DNA from: DTYU01 sp040757355
Lineage (GTDB): Bacteria; Bacillota; Desulfotomaculia; Desulfotomaculales; Ammonificaceae
Assembly (NCBI GenBank): GCA_040757355.1
Contig: JBFLWY010000013.1
Coordinates: forward strand, 1 to 64,000
Reading direction: 5' to 3'
Length of the DNA: 64,000 bases
The number at the start of each line of letters is the position of its first letter. Position 1 is the first letter of the stretch. The position numbers and the translations under genes were made by a program. Shown here piece after piece: positions 1-8,174 of this stretch. The notes beneath the pieces are model-generated. The model was not told the origin of the DNA and ran no database searches. It saw nothing but the letters and a program-made list of their open reading frames with translations.

Positions 1-298
1 CTTCAAAAGGGTCCGCTCCTGTGGGGCAGACTTCAGTGCACCGGTTGCAGGACTGGCAGGCCCAAATAGAGATATCATTAAGGATAAGGTCCTTAAAGCC
101 TATAAGAATTGATTGAATAACGCGCTTATTAAAAAAGGCAAAACCTGTTAATACAAGCGGGCATACGGCAGCACACTTGCCACACTGATTACACTTAAGA
201 ATTCTTGTCGCTCCCAACTCGCGGATCTTCTGGACAACCCCGGGCTGAATTTGTGCAGGGTCAAAAATTTCAGGGGTTGACTGTACATTATTAAACAA
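1..298 (-). CDS. hdrC: Heterodisulfide reductase subunit C-like iron-sulfur protein (HdrC), C-terminus cut by window edge
   Basis: The first 99 residues are visible; the gene runs off the left edge. Two cysteine motifs of the CxxCxxCxxxCP type lie at residues 36-47 and 81-92, the arrangement of HdrC, which carries two [4Fe-4S] clusters and passes electrons from HdrA towards HdrB. The chosen start is TTG at 298, preceded four bases away by a GGGGAGG ribosome binding site (302-308). The gene follows hdrA-mvhDGA on the same strand after a 318-nt gap, so it probably completes an HdrABC-MvhADG complex, with hdrB expected just beyond the edge. A related two-cluster subunit, such as the GlpC family, is the alternative. 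The family call is firm; the exact substrate is inference. Confidence 0.85.
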   Translation of the reverse strand, partial: MFNNVQSTPEIFDPAQIQPGVVQKIRELGATRILKCNQCGKCAAVCPLVLTGFAFFNKRVIQSILIGFKDLILNDISIWACQSCNRCTEVCPTGADPFE

Positions 299-616
299 TT
301 ATACCTCCCCCTGTAAGAGTCATTCGCCAGATCGGAACCTGATACCCAACAAATACCCGGGTATGTTTAGGGGAAGCCGGTTCCGAACTCCAGTCTATTG
401 TTGTATTAATTTCGACAATATCCGCCATATTCCTCTTGTCCGTAGTAGAAATCAATTTTTTTTACTTGGGGTGGCAAAGGAATAAGAAGTCGCGGTCATA
501 ATGTTTTAGTTTTCACAAGCCCTTCGGGTGTTGAAGTCCCGATACAAACAGTTTTCGCGGGGTGAAAACCGGGCGATGCCCGATCCGGGTCCGTACGCAG
601 GCAAGGTCCCCCCAAC
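299..616. other. Intergenic gap between mvhA and hdrC with an inverted repeat
   Basis: No convincing gene is seen. CGGAACC at 333-339 is matched by GGTTCCG at 379-385, giving a possible stem-loop about 25 nt upstream of the hdrC ribosome binding site. It has no T-tract on the coding (minus) strand, so it is more likely a processing or attenuation structure than a terminator. The gap is long for an otherwise tightly packed operon, and a separate hdrC promoter could lie here. Confidence 0.4.
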
Positions 617-2089
617 TCAATGGTTGCGTAGGCTCTTGTACAACTTTCCTTCATAATCGTAAACGTCGACCTGAATCGGAAGCTGTCCAGGCAGCACGTG
701 GGTGGCGCAGGGAAGGCATAGATCGTAAGGCCGGTAGGCCATCTCAATCCCGTTCAGGATACCCTCGTCAACTTTACCGTTTTTGATGAAGTGTTCGGCC
801 GCCCTTCTGACTGCCACATTAACCGGACCTTGATTATGGGTTGTGGCAACAACGAGGTTGGCCTCCTGGACAAACCCATTGCCGTCGGTCTTATAGTGGT
901 GGATGAGGGTGCCGCGGCATGCTTCAATTATGCCCACGCCTTCACCGGGTGCACCAAGCTCTACCCTAACGTCGGGATGGGTAATGCTTTCGTCGGATGC
1001 TAGAAACCGCACTTTTTCGGCGGCGTTCAGGAGCTCGATGGCGCGCGCCCAGTGGTACGCCAGAACGCTATGGACGGGCTTCGTGCCGAAGGCGGCAAAC
1101 ATCTTTTCATAGGCTTCCTGTGCCAGCGGTGTATCCATGCCGTCGGCAACGTTTAGCCTGGCGAGCGGCCCTACGGAATAAAGGCTGGTCTCCGGCCCGT
1201 CAACAACACCCTTCCAGCCGAGATTTTTAAGGTAAGGCATCTTTAGGTAACTCCACGGCAGAACCCGCTCAGCAATGTAATCAAGGTATCCTTTACCGCT
1301 GAAGCGCCCGATTTCGTTGCCTTGGGCGTCAATAATGCGCTGTGTGCCGTCGTAATACTGCACCCTGTTTTTCTCGTCAACGGTGCCCATATAGTTAACC
1401 ACTACCCTGTAAACGTCCCCCGTTATGAGTTCTATATAATCCTTGTTTTTCAGCACAAAGTCTTCAAATAACTTCAAGGTCAACTGACCGAGCTCAACCA
1501 TCTCATTCGACAATTCGAGAATCTCTTTTCTCTCTTCTTCCGAAACCGTCTTCGACCACCCGCCGGGCAGGGCGGCCACCGGGTGAATGGGCCTTCCGGC
1601 CAGCATCTCGATGACCTTCACTGCTGTGTAACGTCTCTTGAGCACAAGCTTTCCGGTTTCTGAGCCGATAGCCTGGATCAGACCGATGAGGTTTCTTGCC
1701 GCCGGATTTGCTGTCGGACCGACTATGAAATCTGGAAAACCGAGAGCGTACAGGACGGCGGCGTGGTCCTCAACGTAATGCGAGTTCAAAACCAGCTCCC
1801 TGATTTTCCTGGCGGTAGGGCTCGGGTTCACCTGGTACACCGCATCTGCTGCTTTGACGGCGGCAGTGAAGTGTACACAACGGCACACGCCGCAGATTGT
1901 TGAGACCGTACGCGGCACCTCTTCTATGGGCAAGCCTTGTAGAAAGCGCTCGTAGCCGCGTAACTCAACCGTCTGGAAAAACACGTTGTCGACGTTGCCC
2001 TGCTCATCGAGGAAAACGGTGATTTTGCCTTGGCCGCTGAGCCGCGTCATGGGGCTTATTTCAATCTTCTTCAGTGCCACCTTCTTCAC
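617..2089 (-). CDS. mvhA: [NiFe]-hydrogenase large subunit, F420-non-reducing type (MvhA)
   Basis: 490 residues, normal for group 3c hydrogenase large subunits. It holds the NiFe active site that oxidises H2. The N-terminal nickel-binding motif ICGVCRCVH is at residues 65-73 and the C-terminal motif DLCLPCATH at 456-464. The usual form of the latter is DPCxxCxxH, so Pro is replaced by Leu. A 26-residue tail follows the last His; it is presumably removed by a hydrogenase maturation endopeptidase after metal insertion, and no such peptidase gene is in the window. The ATG overlaps the mvhG stop (ATGA), indicating translational coupling. It works with MvhG and MvhD to feed electrons into HdrA. 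Confidence 0.93.
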   Translation of the reverse strand: MKKVALKKIEISPMTRLSGQGKITVFLDEQGNVDNVFFQTVELRGYERFLQGLPIEEVPRTVSTICGVCRCVHFTAAVKAADAVYQVNPSPTARKIRELVLNSHYVEDHAAVLYALGFPDFIVGPTANPAARNLIGLIQAIGSETGKLVLKRRYTAVKVIEMLAGRPIHPVAALPGGWSKTVSEEERKEILELSNEMVELGQLTLKLFEDFVLKNKDYIELITGDVYRVVVNYMGTVDEKNRVQYYDGTQRIIDAQGNEIGRFSGKGYLDYIAERVLPWSYLKMPYLKNLGWKGVVDGPETSLYSVGPLARLNVADGMDTPLAQEAYEKMFAAFGTKPVHSVLAYHWARAIELLNAAEKVRFLASDESITHPDVRVELGAPGEGVGIIEACRGTLIHHYKTDGNGFVQEANLVVATTHNQGPVNVAVRRAAEHFIKNGKVDEGILNGIEMAYRPYDLCLPCATHVLPGQLPIQVDVYDYEGKLYKSLRNH

Positions 2090-3051
2090 ACCTTACCCAA
2101 CTTTTTCCTCAGCATCGATGCAGGAAGTGAATAGCGGTAAAAATATTTTACCGGACTTGGGATTTGGTCCACCAGTTCTTCACTTGACAACAGGCCCGCG
2201 ATGGCGCTGATAGCGCGCAGACCGAAGTCTCTGACGCCGGGAATCGGACCGCCGCAACCCATACACGGGATGTTAACTTTCGGGCAGAGGGAACCGCAGT
2301 CTCCCTGAGTTACCGGTCCAAGGCACAGATAGCCTTCCTGGAGAAGGCATTTACCTTCATCCGGAGCGCCTTCAAGAGTACGCTTGATTTCCCTGATGAG
2401 CTGCCGTTCTTCACCCTTTTTAACCGGATTCCGGTCACAGACGTCACAGACGGCTTTTCCTGAGGTAATCCAGGATCCGGGTGCAGGGAGTTTTTCAAAA
2501 AGGAGGACCGGAATGGCCTGTCTTACAAATGAGTGGTGGGGCGGACAGCCGCCGATGAAGTAATCAACGTCCACCACGTCCTGAAGCGTTCTTACATGGC
2601 CGTAAAACTCGGGCAGGGTAAGTTCGTATTTGCCGCTAACGACACACCTGGTCTGGGGGGTGAGGCCCTCCGGGTTGTCCGTACTGGAGGTGTCAAAATA
2701 AGCAGTTTTCAGAATCTCTTCCCTGGTATGCATGTTGCCCAACCCCGGTATCCCGCCGAGAGCTGCACAGGCTCCGTAGGCTACTAAAACTTTGCACTTC
2801 CGGCGCATCATTTTGGCTATGTACTCATGCTCCTGAAGCCTGACCATACCGGAATAAAGGCCAAGGTCGATAAACCTGTCGGGTATTGCTTCCAGGTCCT
2901 TATACTTTGTATCCGTTATAGTCGGGACCCAGAATACCACTTCCAGGTGAAGAAGCAAGTCGATCAGGGTCTCTGAAAGGTCTATAATTGCCATATCGCA
3001 ACCGCCGCAACCACCGGAGAGGAAATAGGCCAGCTTAAGCTTGTCAGGCAT
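2086..3051 (-). CDS. mvhG: [NiFe]-hydrogenase small subunit (MvhG)
   Basis: 321 residues from the chosen ATG at 3051. An in-frame ATG two codons upstream is directly abutted by the GGAG Shine-Dalgarno, so the inner start is preferred. The small subunit relays electrons from the NiFe site through Fe-S clusters. The proximal-cluster CxxC is at residues 15-18 in a GGCGGCD context, followed downstream by a GGCPPHH motif and several Cys-rich segments in the C-terminal half. The start overlaps the end of mvhD by 8 nt and the stop overlaps mvhA by 4 nt, so the three hydrogenase genes form one coupled unit. No twin-arginine signal is present, as expected for a cytoplasmic hydrogenase. Confidence 0.92.
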   Translation of the reverse strand: MPDKLKLAYFLSGGCGGCDMAIIDLSETLIDLLLHLEVVFWVPTITDTKYKDLEAIPDRFIDLGLYSGMVRLQEHEYIAKMMRRKCKVLVAYGACAALGGIPGLGNMHTREEILKTAYFDTSSTDNPEGLTPQTRCVVSGKYELTLPEFYGHVRTLQDVVDVDYFIGGCPPHHSFVRQAIPVLLFEKLPAPGSWITSGKAVCDVCDRNPVKKGEERQLIREIKRTLEGAPDEGKCLLQEGYLCLGPVTQGDCGSLCPKVNIPCMGCGGPIPGVRDFGLRAISAIAGLLSSEELVDQIPSPVKYFYRYSLPASMLRKKLGKV

Positions 3052-3466
3052 TAACATCACTCCGAAGTGGATTCGGGCCCAATTTTTGGACCGCCTTATC
3101 AAACTCGGTCATGATATCGGCAAAGCGTTTACCATCTGAACCGGATATCCATTCTAAACGCAATCTTCCCGTTTCGACTCCCATCATCTTGAGCACTCGT
3201 TTTAAGAGGTTAAAACGTAGAACGGCCTTATAATTGCCCTCCTTATGGTGGCATTCGCCCGGGTGACAACCGCCGATGAAAACTCCGTCAGCACCCGTTT
3301 TGAGCGCAGTCACGATGAACTCCGGCTCAATCCGCCCGGAACAAGGGACCCGGATTATCTTTATCGACGGCGGGTAGGAGTACCGCAGGCTCCCCGCCAG
3401 ATCAGCACCCTGGTAGGTGCACCAGTTGCAGGCAAAAACCACGATGTTGGGCACCCAAACCCTCAT
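3044..3466 (-). CDS. mvhD: Methyl-viologen-reducing hydrogenase delta subunit (MvhD), 2Fe-2S adaptor
   Basis: 140 residues, the standard MvhD/FlpD length. MvhD links the hydrogenase (or another electron donor) to HdrA through a [2Fe-2S] cluster. Visible cysteines are in ACNWCTYQGAD near residue 12, PCSGR near 42, and GGCHPGECHH near 65, all typical of the family. The ATG at 3466 begins MRVWVPNIVVFACNW. It sits 64 nt after hdrA and overlaps mvhG. It is a partner of the HdrA just upstream, so the operon most likely encodes an H2-dependent bifurcating complex rather than a formate-dependent one. Confidence 0.92.
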   Translation of the reverse strand: MRVWVPNIVVFACNWCTYQGADLAGSLRYSYPPSIKIIRVPCSGRIEPEFIVTALKTGADGVFIGGCHPGECHHKEGNYKAVLRFNLLKRVLKMMGVETGRLRLEWISGSDGKRFADIMTEFDKAVQKLGPNPLRSDVNA

Positions 3467-3530
3467 TACGATCCCTCCATGGGTTAAACATATCTTCCGC
3501 GTGCACCCGTAGGGGACTCAGATCACGGTT

Positions 3531-5561
3531 TCAGGCGAATGTACCGCTTTCTACGACAGTCAACGCTTCAATCTGCGCTTCAATCTGCGCAGTTGTGAAA
3601 CCGTGCAGCGTTATCGCCCTTGACGGGCATGCCGCAGTACATATGCCGCAGCCGGCACAGAGCGCTTCGTCAATCCTGGCCCGTAGCTTTTCCCCTTGTT
3701 GTAACATACTGATGGAGGAATACGGACACAGCGGAATGCAGATGCCGCAACCGCTGCACTTATCGGTATCGACTTCAGATATCAGAGGTTCTACCACAAC
3801 CCTGCCGGTTGTTAGCGGTACTGCGGCCGCAGAAGCTGCCGCACGGGCCTGTGAAACCGACTCTGGGATGTCTTTCGGTGCTTGAACACAACCGGCAATG
3901 TAAATTCCCCTTACGGATGTTTCTACCGGGTAAAGCTTTGTGTGCAACTCTTTCAGAAAACCTTCGCTACCGCATGTGATGCCGAGCCTACGGCTAAGGT
4001 CTTCGAGTCCCGGAGCCGGTTCGATAGCGGTAGCCAAAACCACCAGGTCGGACTCGAGTTCAACCGGGGCACTCATGTCTACGTCGTAGGCGCGTACGCG
4101 CAAACGGTCACCGGCCAGTTCGTCGACAGCGCCCACACGACCACGGATAACCTTGATGCCAAGATCGCGGCAATAGGCGTAATACTCCTCAAAGTCCATG
4201 CCGCCTGCACGCACATCAACAAAGAAGATGTATACGTTTGTGTCCGGGTGCTTTTCCTTAATCTGCCGGGCCTCTTTGAGCATGTACATGCAGCATACCT
4301 TTGAACAGTACGAATGGTAGCTCTTGTCCCTGCTGCCTACGCATGAAATGAAAGCGACCGTCTTGGGCCGGGTCCCGTCGGAAGGGCGCTTGAACTCACC
4401 TTCCGTTGGGCCGGTTGGGGAAAGGATGCGTTCAACCTGCATGGAAGTTATTACATTGGGGGACTGCGGTGAGTATTCCCGGAAAGGAGTTTTATCCATG
4501 ACTTTGAACCCGGCCGCAGTGATTATAACACCCACGTTGATTGCCATTATCTCGCCTTCCGGATTGTATCTAACCGACCGGTCACAAGCACCGGTCTTAC
4601 AAGCTTTTTCACAGTGCGCGAGTACCGGTCCTCCGGTCTTAAAATCCTTTACCGGTTTGGTCCCGAACGTCCTGTTAGCGCAGTTGACGCAACTGGCTAC
4701 GTCCAAAACCGCCTTCCTCGGCTGCGCCAGCGCAAACTGGATGTAAATCGCCTTCCGGCTGCTCAGACACTCGTTAAATTCGTCGGGCACTGTGACCGGG
4801 CAGGCGTTTACACAGTCTCCACACCCCTTACACTTGTTCCAGTCGACGTAGGTTTGCTTTTTTCGCACCTTGACCACAAAGTTTCCTATAGAGCCGTCTA
4901 CGGATTCAACTTCCGAATACGTTAAGACCTCGATGTTCGGGTGTGTTATGACCCGGGCCATTATCGGGGTCAGGATGCAAGCCGCGCAGTCGTTTGCCGG
5001 GAAGGTTTTGTCGAGCTTGGCCATATTTCCGCCGATAGACGGATTCTTCTCTACCAGGTAGACCTTGAAGCCCATGTCGGCAATGTCAAGAGCAGCGAAC
5101 ATTCCGGATATCCCGGCGCCAATAACCAGCGCCGAACCTCTGACATCAATAAACCTATCCTGAAGCGGCTCGAGCAGAACCGCCTTTGCCACTGCGCTTG
5201 CCACAAGTCGCTTCGCCTTGGCGGTGGCCCCCTTCGGGTCCTGCCAGTGGGCCCAACTGTTCTGGTCGCGGATGTTGGACATCTCTAACAGGAACTTGTT
5301 AAGCCCGCCGTCTGCCAAGGTCTTACGGAATACCGGTTCATGGGTCCGTGGAGTGCATGCGGCAACGACAACCCTGTCTACAAGCCCGTCCTTGATATCC
5401 TGTTTAATTAACGCTTGGCCCTGCTCGGAGCATAGAAAGGCGTGGTCCCTTACAGCGGTTACACCGGGCAGGCATTCGGCGTGATTTTTCAACTCCTTTA
5501 TCTGAACGGAACCCGCGATGTTTTCACCGCAGTGGCAGATGTAAACACCAGTTTTCGGCAC
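3531..5561 (-). CDS. hdrA: Heterodisulfide reductase subunit A-like flavoprotein (HdrA), bifurcating core
   Basis: 676 residues, close to the usual HdrA length. HdrA carries the FAD at which electrons are split between a high-potential disulfide and low-potential ferredoxin. Visible features are an N-terminal domain beginning near CHCGENIAG, a Rossmann FAD motif VIGAGISGM near residue 147, an inserted ferredoxin-like CKGCGDCVNACP near 243, further Cys in CVNCANR and CEKACKTGACD, and two C-terminal 4Fe-4S motifs, CSGCGICIPLCP near 600 and CAGCGICTAACP near 635. The start is GTG at 5561 behind a GGAGGG site. It is first gene of the operon. The natural electron acceptor in this organism is unknown (inference). 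Confidence 0.93.
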   Translation of the reverse strand: MPKTGVYICHCGENIAGSVQIKELKNHAECLPGVTAVRDHAFLCSEQGQALIKQDIKDGLVDRVVVAACTPRTHEPVFRKTLADGGLNKFLLEMSNIRDQNSWAHWQDPKGATAKAKRLVASAVAKAVLLEPLQDRFIDVRGSALVIGAGISGMFAALDIADMGFKVYLVEKNPSIGGNMAKLDKTFPANDCAACILTPIMARVITHPNIEVLTYSEVESVDGSIGNFVVKVRKKQTYVDWNKCKGCGDCVNACPVTVPDEFNECLSSRKAIYIQFALAQPRKAVLDVASCVNCANRTFGTKPVKDFKTGGPVLAHCEKACKTGACDRSVRYNPEGEIMAINVGVIITAAGFKVMDKTPFREYSPQSPNVITSMQVERILSPTGPTEGEFKRPSDGTRPKTVAFISCVGSRDKSYHSYCSKVCCMYMLKEARQIKEKHPDTNVYIFFVDVRAGGMDFEEYYAYCRDLGIKVIRGRVGAVDELAGDRLRVRAYDVDMSAPVELESDLVVLATAIEPAPGLEDLSRRLGITCGSEGFLKELHTKLYPVETSVRGIYIAGCVQAPKDIPESVSQARAAASAAAVPLTTGRVVVEPLISEVDTDKCSGCGICIPLCPYSSISMLQQGEKLRARIDEALCAGCGICTAACPSRAITLHGFTTAQIEAQIEALTVVESGTFA

Positions 5562-5982
5562 CTTATCCCTCCTGCCAGGATAGGGATTCTGGATCGAAGG
5601 GCTTCATACGGTAATAGGCATGCTTTCGCCCGAAGCATATTTATCATGGCAACCTTTATACCTTAATGTTCGACATATTGCACTAATTTCCTCTTGTTTT
5701 CGGTATTATTTTCTATAGTGATATCAGTGTCGTGAAACTGCAGACTTAACGCTTTAGGCTAATCTATAATGACTGAACGGGTTAGATTTTAACCTTTCAC
5801 AAACAGGAAAGGTATTCCGGGTCGCAGAACGTTTATTGTATACATGCAGTGCCTCTATTCCCAATGACTTTTCTTTGGATTATAATTAACTCCAGGTTTT
5901 TACCGCAATTAATAAAAGATTCCCAATGCTGCGTCACTTCTCGTTTGAGTCTGGACTTGTTTTTTGGGTTGGGGGGGTAAAT
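5562..5982. other. Divergent intergenic region between hdrA and pycB
   Basis: 421 nt separate the two divergent operons. On the minus strand TATAAA (5660-5655) could be a -10 for hdrA, with a poor -35. It overlaps the sequence ATATTGCAC at 5675-5683, which matches one half of the Rex-type palindrome found upstream of rex. On the plus strand a promoter for pycB is listed separately. No gene is supported here. Confidence 0.4.
5858..5886 (+). promoter_or_regulatory. Candidate sigma-A promoter for pycB
   Basis: TTCCCA (5858-5863) and a perfect TATAAT (5881-5886) are separated by 17 nt. The predicted transcript starts near 5893, about 90 nt before the pycB ATG. The -35 matches consensus at four of six positions. 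Confidence 0.45.
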
Positions 5983-7827
5983 ATGCGACCGGTCGGGGTA
6001 ACGGATACGACGCTTCGTGATGGACACCAAAGCTTGTGGGCTACCCGGATGCACACGGAGGATATGCTGCCGATAGCCGCAGATATTGACAACATAGGAT
6101 ACCATTCACTTGAGGTATGGGGCGGCGCCACATTCGATGTCTGCTTGAGGTACCTTTACGAGGACCCGTGGGAGCGTCTAAGAGAGCTTAAAAAGAGAGT
6201 AAAGCGGACCCCGTTGCAGATGCTTTTAAGAGGCCAATCCCTTGTCGGGTACACCCATTACCCGGACGACATTGCAGAGGCCTTTGTGAAAAAAGCGGTA
6301 GAGAACGGCCTGGATATTATTCGGATTTTCGATGCATTGAACGATATCCGCAACCTGGAGTTTACGATGAAGGTTGCAAAGAAGGCCGGTGCCCACGTAC
6401 AGGCAACGGTTGTTTATACCCTTAGTCCTGTACACACCACTGAACACTACCTGGAAACTGCGAAAAAATTGGCGGACCTGGGCGCGGATTCGATATGCAT
6501 CAAAGACATGGCCGGAATGATGGCCCCCTATCACGCTTACGAGTTGGTCAGTTTATTTAAAAAAGAGCTCTCGATCCCGGTCCAGCTTCACTGCCACTAC
6601 ATTGGCGGTATGTCGGTAGGCGCTTACTTAAAAGCCGCTGAGGCCGGCGTTGACGTAGTAGATACGGCGTCCGTGCCGCTGGCGTTCGGCGCTTCTCAGC
6701 CGCCGGTGGAAACGGTTGCCAGAGCGCTCAAAGGAACACCGTACGATACAGGTCTAAGCATCAGGAAGCTTTTTGAAATTGCGCAGTACTTTGAGGAAAT
6801 CCGGAAAAAGCGCGGCTTTGAACGCGGGGTCACGCGCATCCACGACATGCGAGTGTTTGACCACCAGGTGCCCGGCGGGATGATCTCCAACCTGATAACC
6901 CAACTCCAAGAGCAAAAGGCCATCCACAGGCTTCAGGAGGTCCTGGACGAGATTCCGCGGGTGCGTGAAGAACTTGGCTACCCGCCGCTTGTTACGCCTA
7001 CCAGCCAAATTGTGGGAACACAAGCCGTCCTGAACGTTTTAACGGGAGAGCGGTACAAACTTATACCCGAAGAGGTACGGCGGTATATTCAGGGCTACTA
7101 CGGAAAGCCGCCGGCTCCCATTGACCCCGACGTGCAGAAGAAAGCGCTGGTTGACCGCGAGCCTATTACCTGCCGGCCTGCAGATTTACTTGAACCGGGT
7201 TTGGAAAAACTAAGGGAGGAAATCAAAGATTTGGCAACCTCCGAAGAAGACGTTTTGTCGTATGCCCTTTTTCCACAGGTGGCAAAACGCTTCTTCGAGG
7301 CACGTAAAAAAGGAGAACTTAAGGCGATGAGCGGGGAAACAAGGGCGAAGAAAGCGGCAGGTTCCGAGAAGGAGGCTAAATCTATGAATATTAAAGAAAT
7401 CCGGGAACTCTTGAAACTCCTTGAGGAGAGCAATGTTACGGAGTTTTCGCTGGAAACAGCAGGAACAAAACTCACAATCAGGAAGGGAAGCTTGCCAACG
7501 AATTCACAGGAGGTCCCGGTTAAGGAGCCGGCTAGAATAGAGGCCGCCACAAAGGCGGAAACGCCTGCTATTCCAGCGGAGGACCTCTATTCGGTCCAGT
7601 CGCCTATGGTGGGTACCTTTTATCGTGCGCCGGCGCCGGACGCACCGCCGTACGTAGAAGTGGGAGACATAGTGGAAAAGGGTCAGGTATTGTGTATTGT
7701 CGAGGCAATGAAGCTCATGAATGAGATCCAGTCCGAGGTAGCCGGTGAAATCGTAGATATTCTCGTAGAGAACGGGCACCCGGTGGAATACGGACAACCC
7801 CTGTTTCTAATCAGAGAAAAGAAATAG
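5983..7827 (+). CDS. pycB: Pyruvate carboxylase subunit B / oxaloacetate decarboxylase alpha-type carboxyltransferase fused to a biotin carrier domain
   Basis: 614 residues. The N-terminal part (about 1-270) is an HMGL-like carboxyltransferase TIM barrel starting VTDTTLRDGHQS; a conserved PYC/OadA region follows to about 450. The C-terminal part resembles AccB: its start MNIKEIRELLKLLEE (residue 468) and the biotin motif VEAMKL, with Lys577 as biotinylation site, are typical of Gram-positive biotin carboxyl carrier proteins. It moves CO2 between carboxybiotin and pyruvate/oxaloacetate. The start is ATG at 5983 after a run of G (5970-5977); upstream in-frame codons lack a better site. With the downstream accC it would form a two-subunit pyruvate carboxylase or a methylmalonyl-CoA transcarboxylase (inference). 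An internal ribosome binding site at 7371-7375 could also give a free carrier protein. Confidence 0.9.
   Translation: MRPVGVTDTTLRDGHQSLWATRMHTEDMLPIAADIDNIGYHSLEVWGGATFDVCLRYLYEDPWERLRELKKRVKRTPLQMLLRGQSLVGYTHYPDDIAEAFVKKAVENGLDIIRIFDALNDIRNLEFTMKVAKKAGAHVQATVVYTLSPVHTTEHYLETAKKLADLGADSICIKDMAGMMAPYHAYELVSLFKKELSIPVQLHCHYIGGMSVGAYLKAAEAGVDVVDTASVPLAFGASQPPVETVARALKGTPYDTGLSIRKLFEIAQYFEEIRKKRGFERGVTRIHDMRVFDHQVPGGMISNLITQLQEQKAIHRLQEVLDEIPRVREELGYPPLVTPTSQIVGTQAVLNVLTGERYKLIPEEVRRYIQGYYGKPPAPIDPDVQKKALVDREPITCRPADLLEPGLEKLREEIKDLATSEEDVLSYALFPQVAKRFFEARKKGELKAMSGETRAKKAAGSEKEAKSMNIKEIRELLKLLEESNVTEFSLETAGTKLTIRKGSLPTNSQEVPVKEPARIEAATKAETPAIPAEDLYSVQSPMVGTFYRAPAPDAPPYVEVGDIVEKGQVLCIVEAMKLMNEIQSEVAGEIVDILVENGHPVEYGQPLFLIREKK
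7371..7386 (+). promoter_or_regulatory. Internal ribosome binding site and in-frame ATG inside pycB
   Basis: GGAGG at 7371-7375 lies 8 nt before an in-frame ATG at 7384 (residue 468 of pycB). The spacing is ideal. The protein from this Met is the complete AccB-like biotin carrier domain of 147 residues. It may be the remnant of a former accB start after gene fusion, or an active second start. Confidence 0.55.
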
Positions 7828-7841
7828 AAATTGTGTTACAA

Positions 7842-8064
7842 GGGAGTCGTTCACGACCCAGCACTCAATGGACTTCTTGCCCTTTGAAGGACAGACCTTC
7901 ATTGAGCTTAAATGCCCAGCACTCAATAGGACTTTTTGAGCTTTGGAGGAGAGACCTTCTTTAGTCTAATGAAGTGATAGCTTTCAAACTTCAAGGTTAT
8001 ATTGAGTGCTGGGTTAAACTTCAAGGATTACATTGAGTGCTGGGCGCCACCGGGAGTGAAAATG
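7842..8064 (+). repeat. Nested-palindrome intergenic repeat, copy 1
   Basis: The core is 7858-8044 (187 bp). CCCAGCACTCAAT occurs at 7857-7869 and 7915-7927, and its inverse ATTGAGTGCTGGG at 8001-8013 and 8032-8044. The outer pair and the inner pair can each base-pair, and GAAGG/CCTTC forms a small hairpin between the left boxes. Each half is an imperfect tandem duplication (about 57 bp on the left, about 31 bp on the right). Less conserved flanks (GGGAGTCGTTCACGA left, GCCACCGGGAGTGAAAATG right) are shared with copies 2 and 3. It lies 30 nt after pycB and 130 nt before accC. Confidence 0.95.
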
Positions 8065-8108
8065 GTTCAATTGCTTATGCTTAGGTCTTTTTCTCAACGT
8101 TGAACGTT

Positions 8109-8127
8109 GAACGGACCCCAAAGGTCC
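8109..8127 (+). promoter_or_regulatory. Small hairpin in the accC leader
   Basis: ACGGACC and GGTCCGT form a perfect 7-bp stem with a 5-nt loop, flanked by copies of the motif AACGTTGAACG at about 8096-8109 and 8143-8152. It sits 48 nt before the accC start. It has no T-tract, so it is not a standard terminator. Confidence 0.4.
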
Positions 8128-8174
8128 GTCATTTTCAGCCTAACGTTGAACGTCTATTTTCGGAGGAGTCGTTC

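Noticed and set aside
7831..7841. TTGTGTTACAA as a Rex operator
   Set aside because: The palindrome is too short, half-sites are only 4 bp, and it sits at the end of pycB beside a repeat.
7842..8064. CRISPR array
   Set aside because: The repeated boxes are inverted as well as direct, spacing is irregular and no cas gene is in the window.
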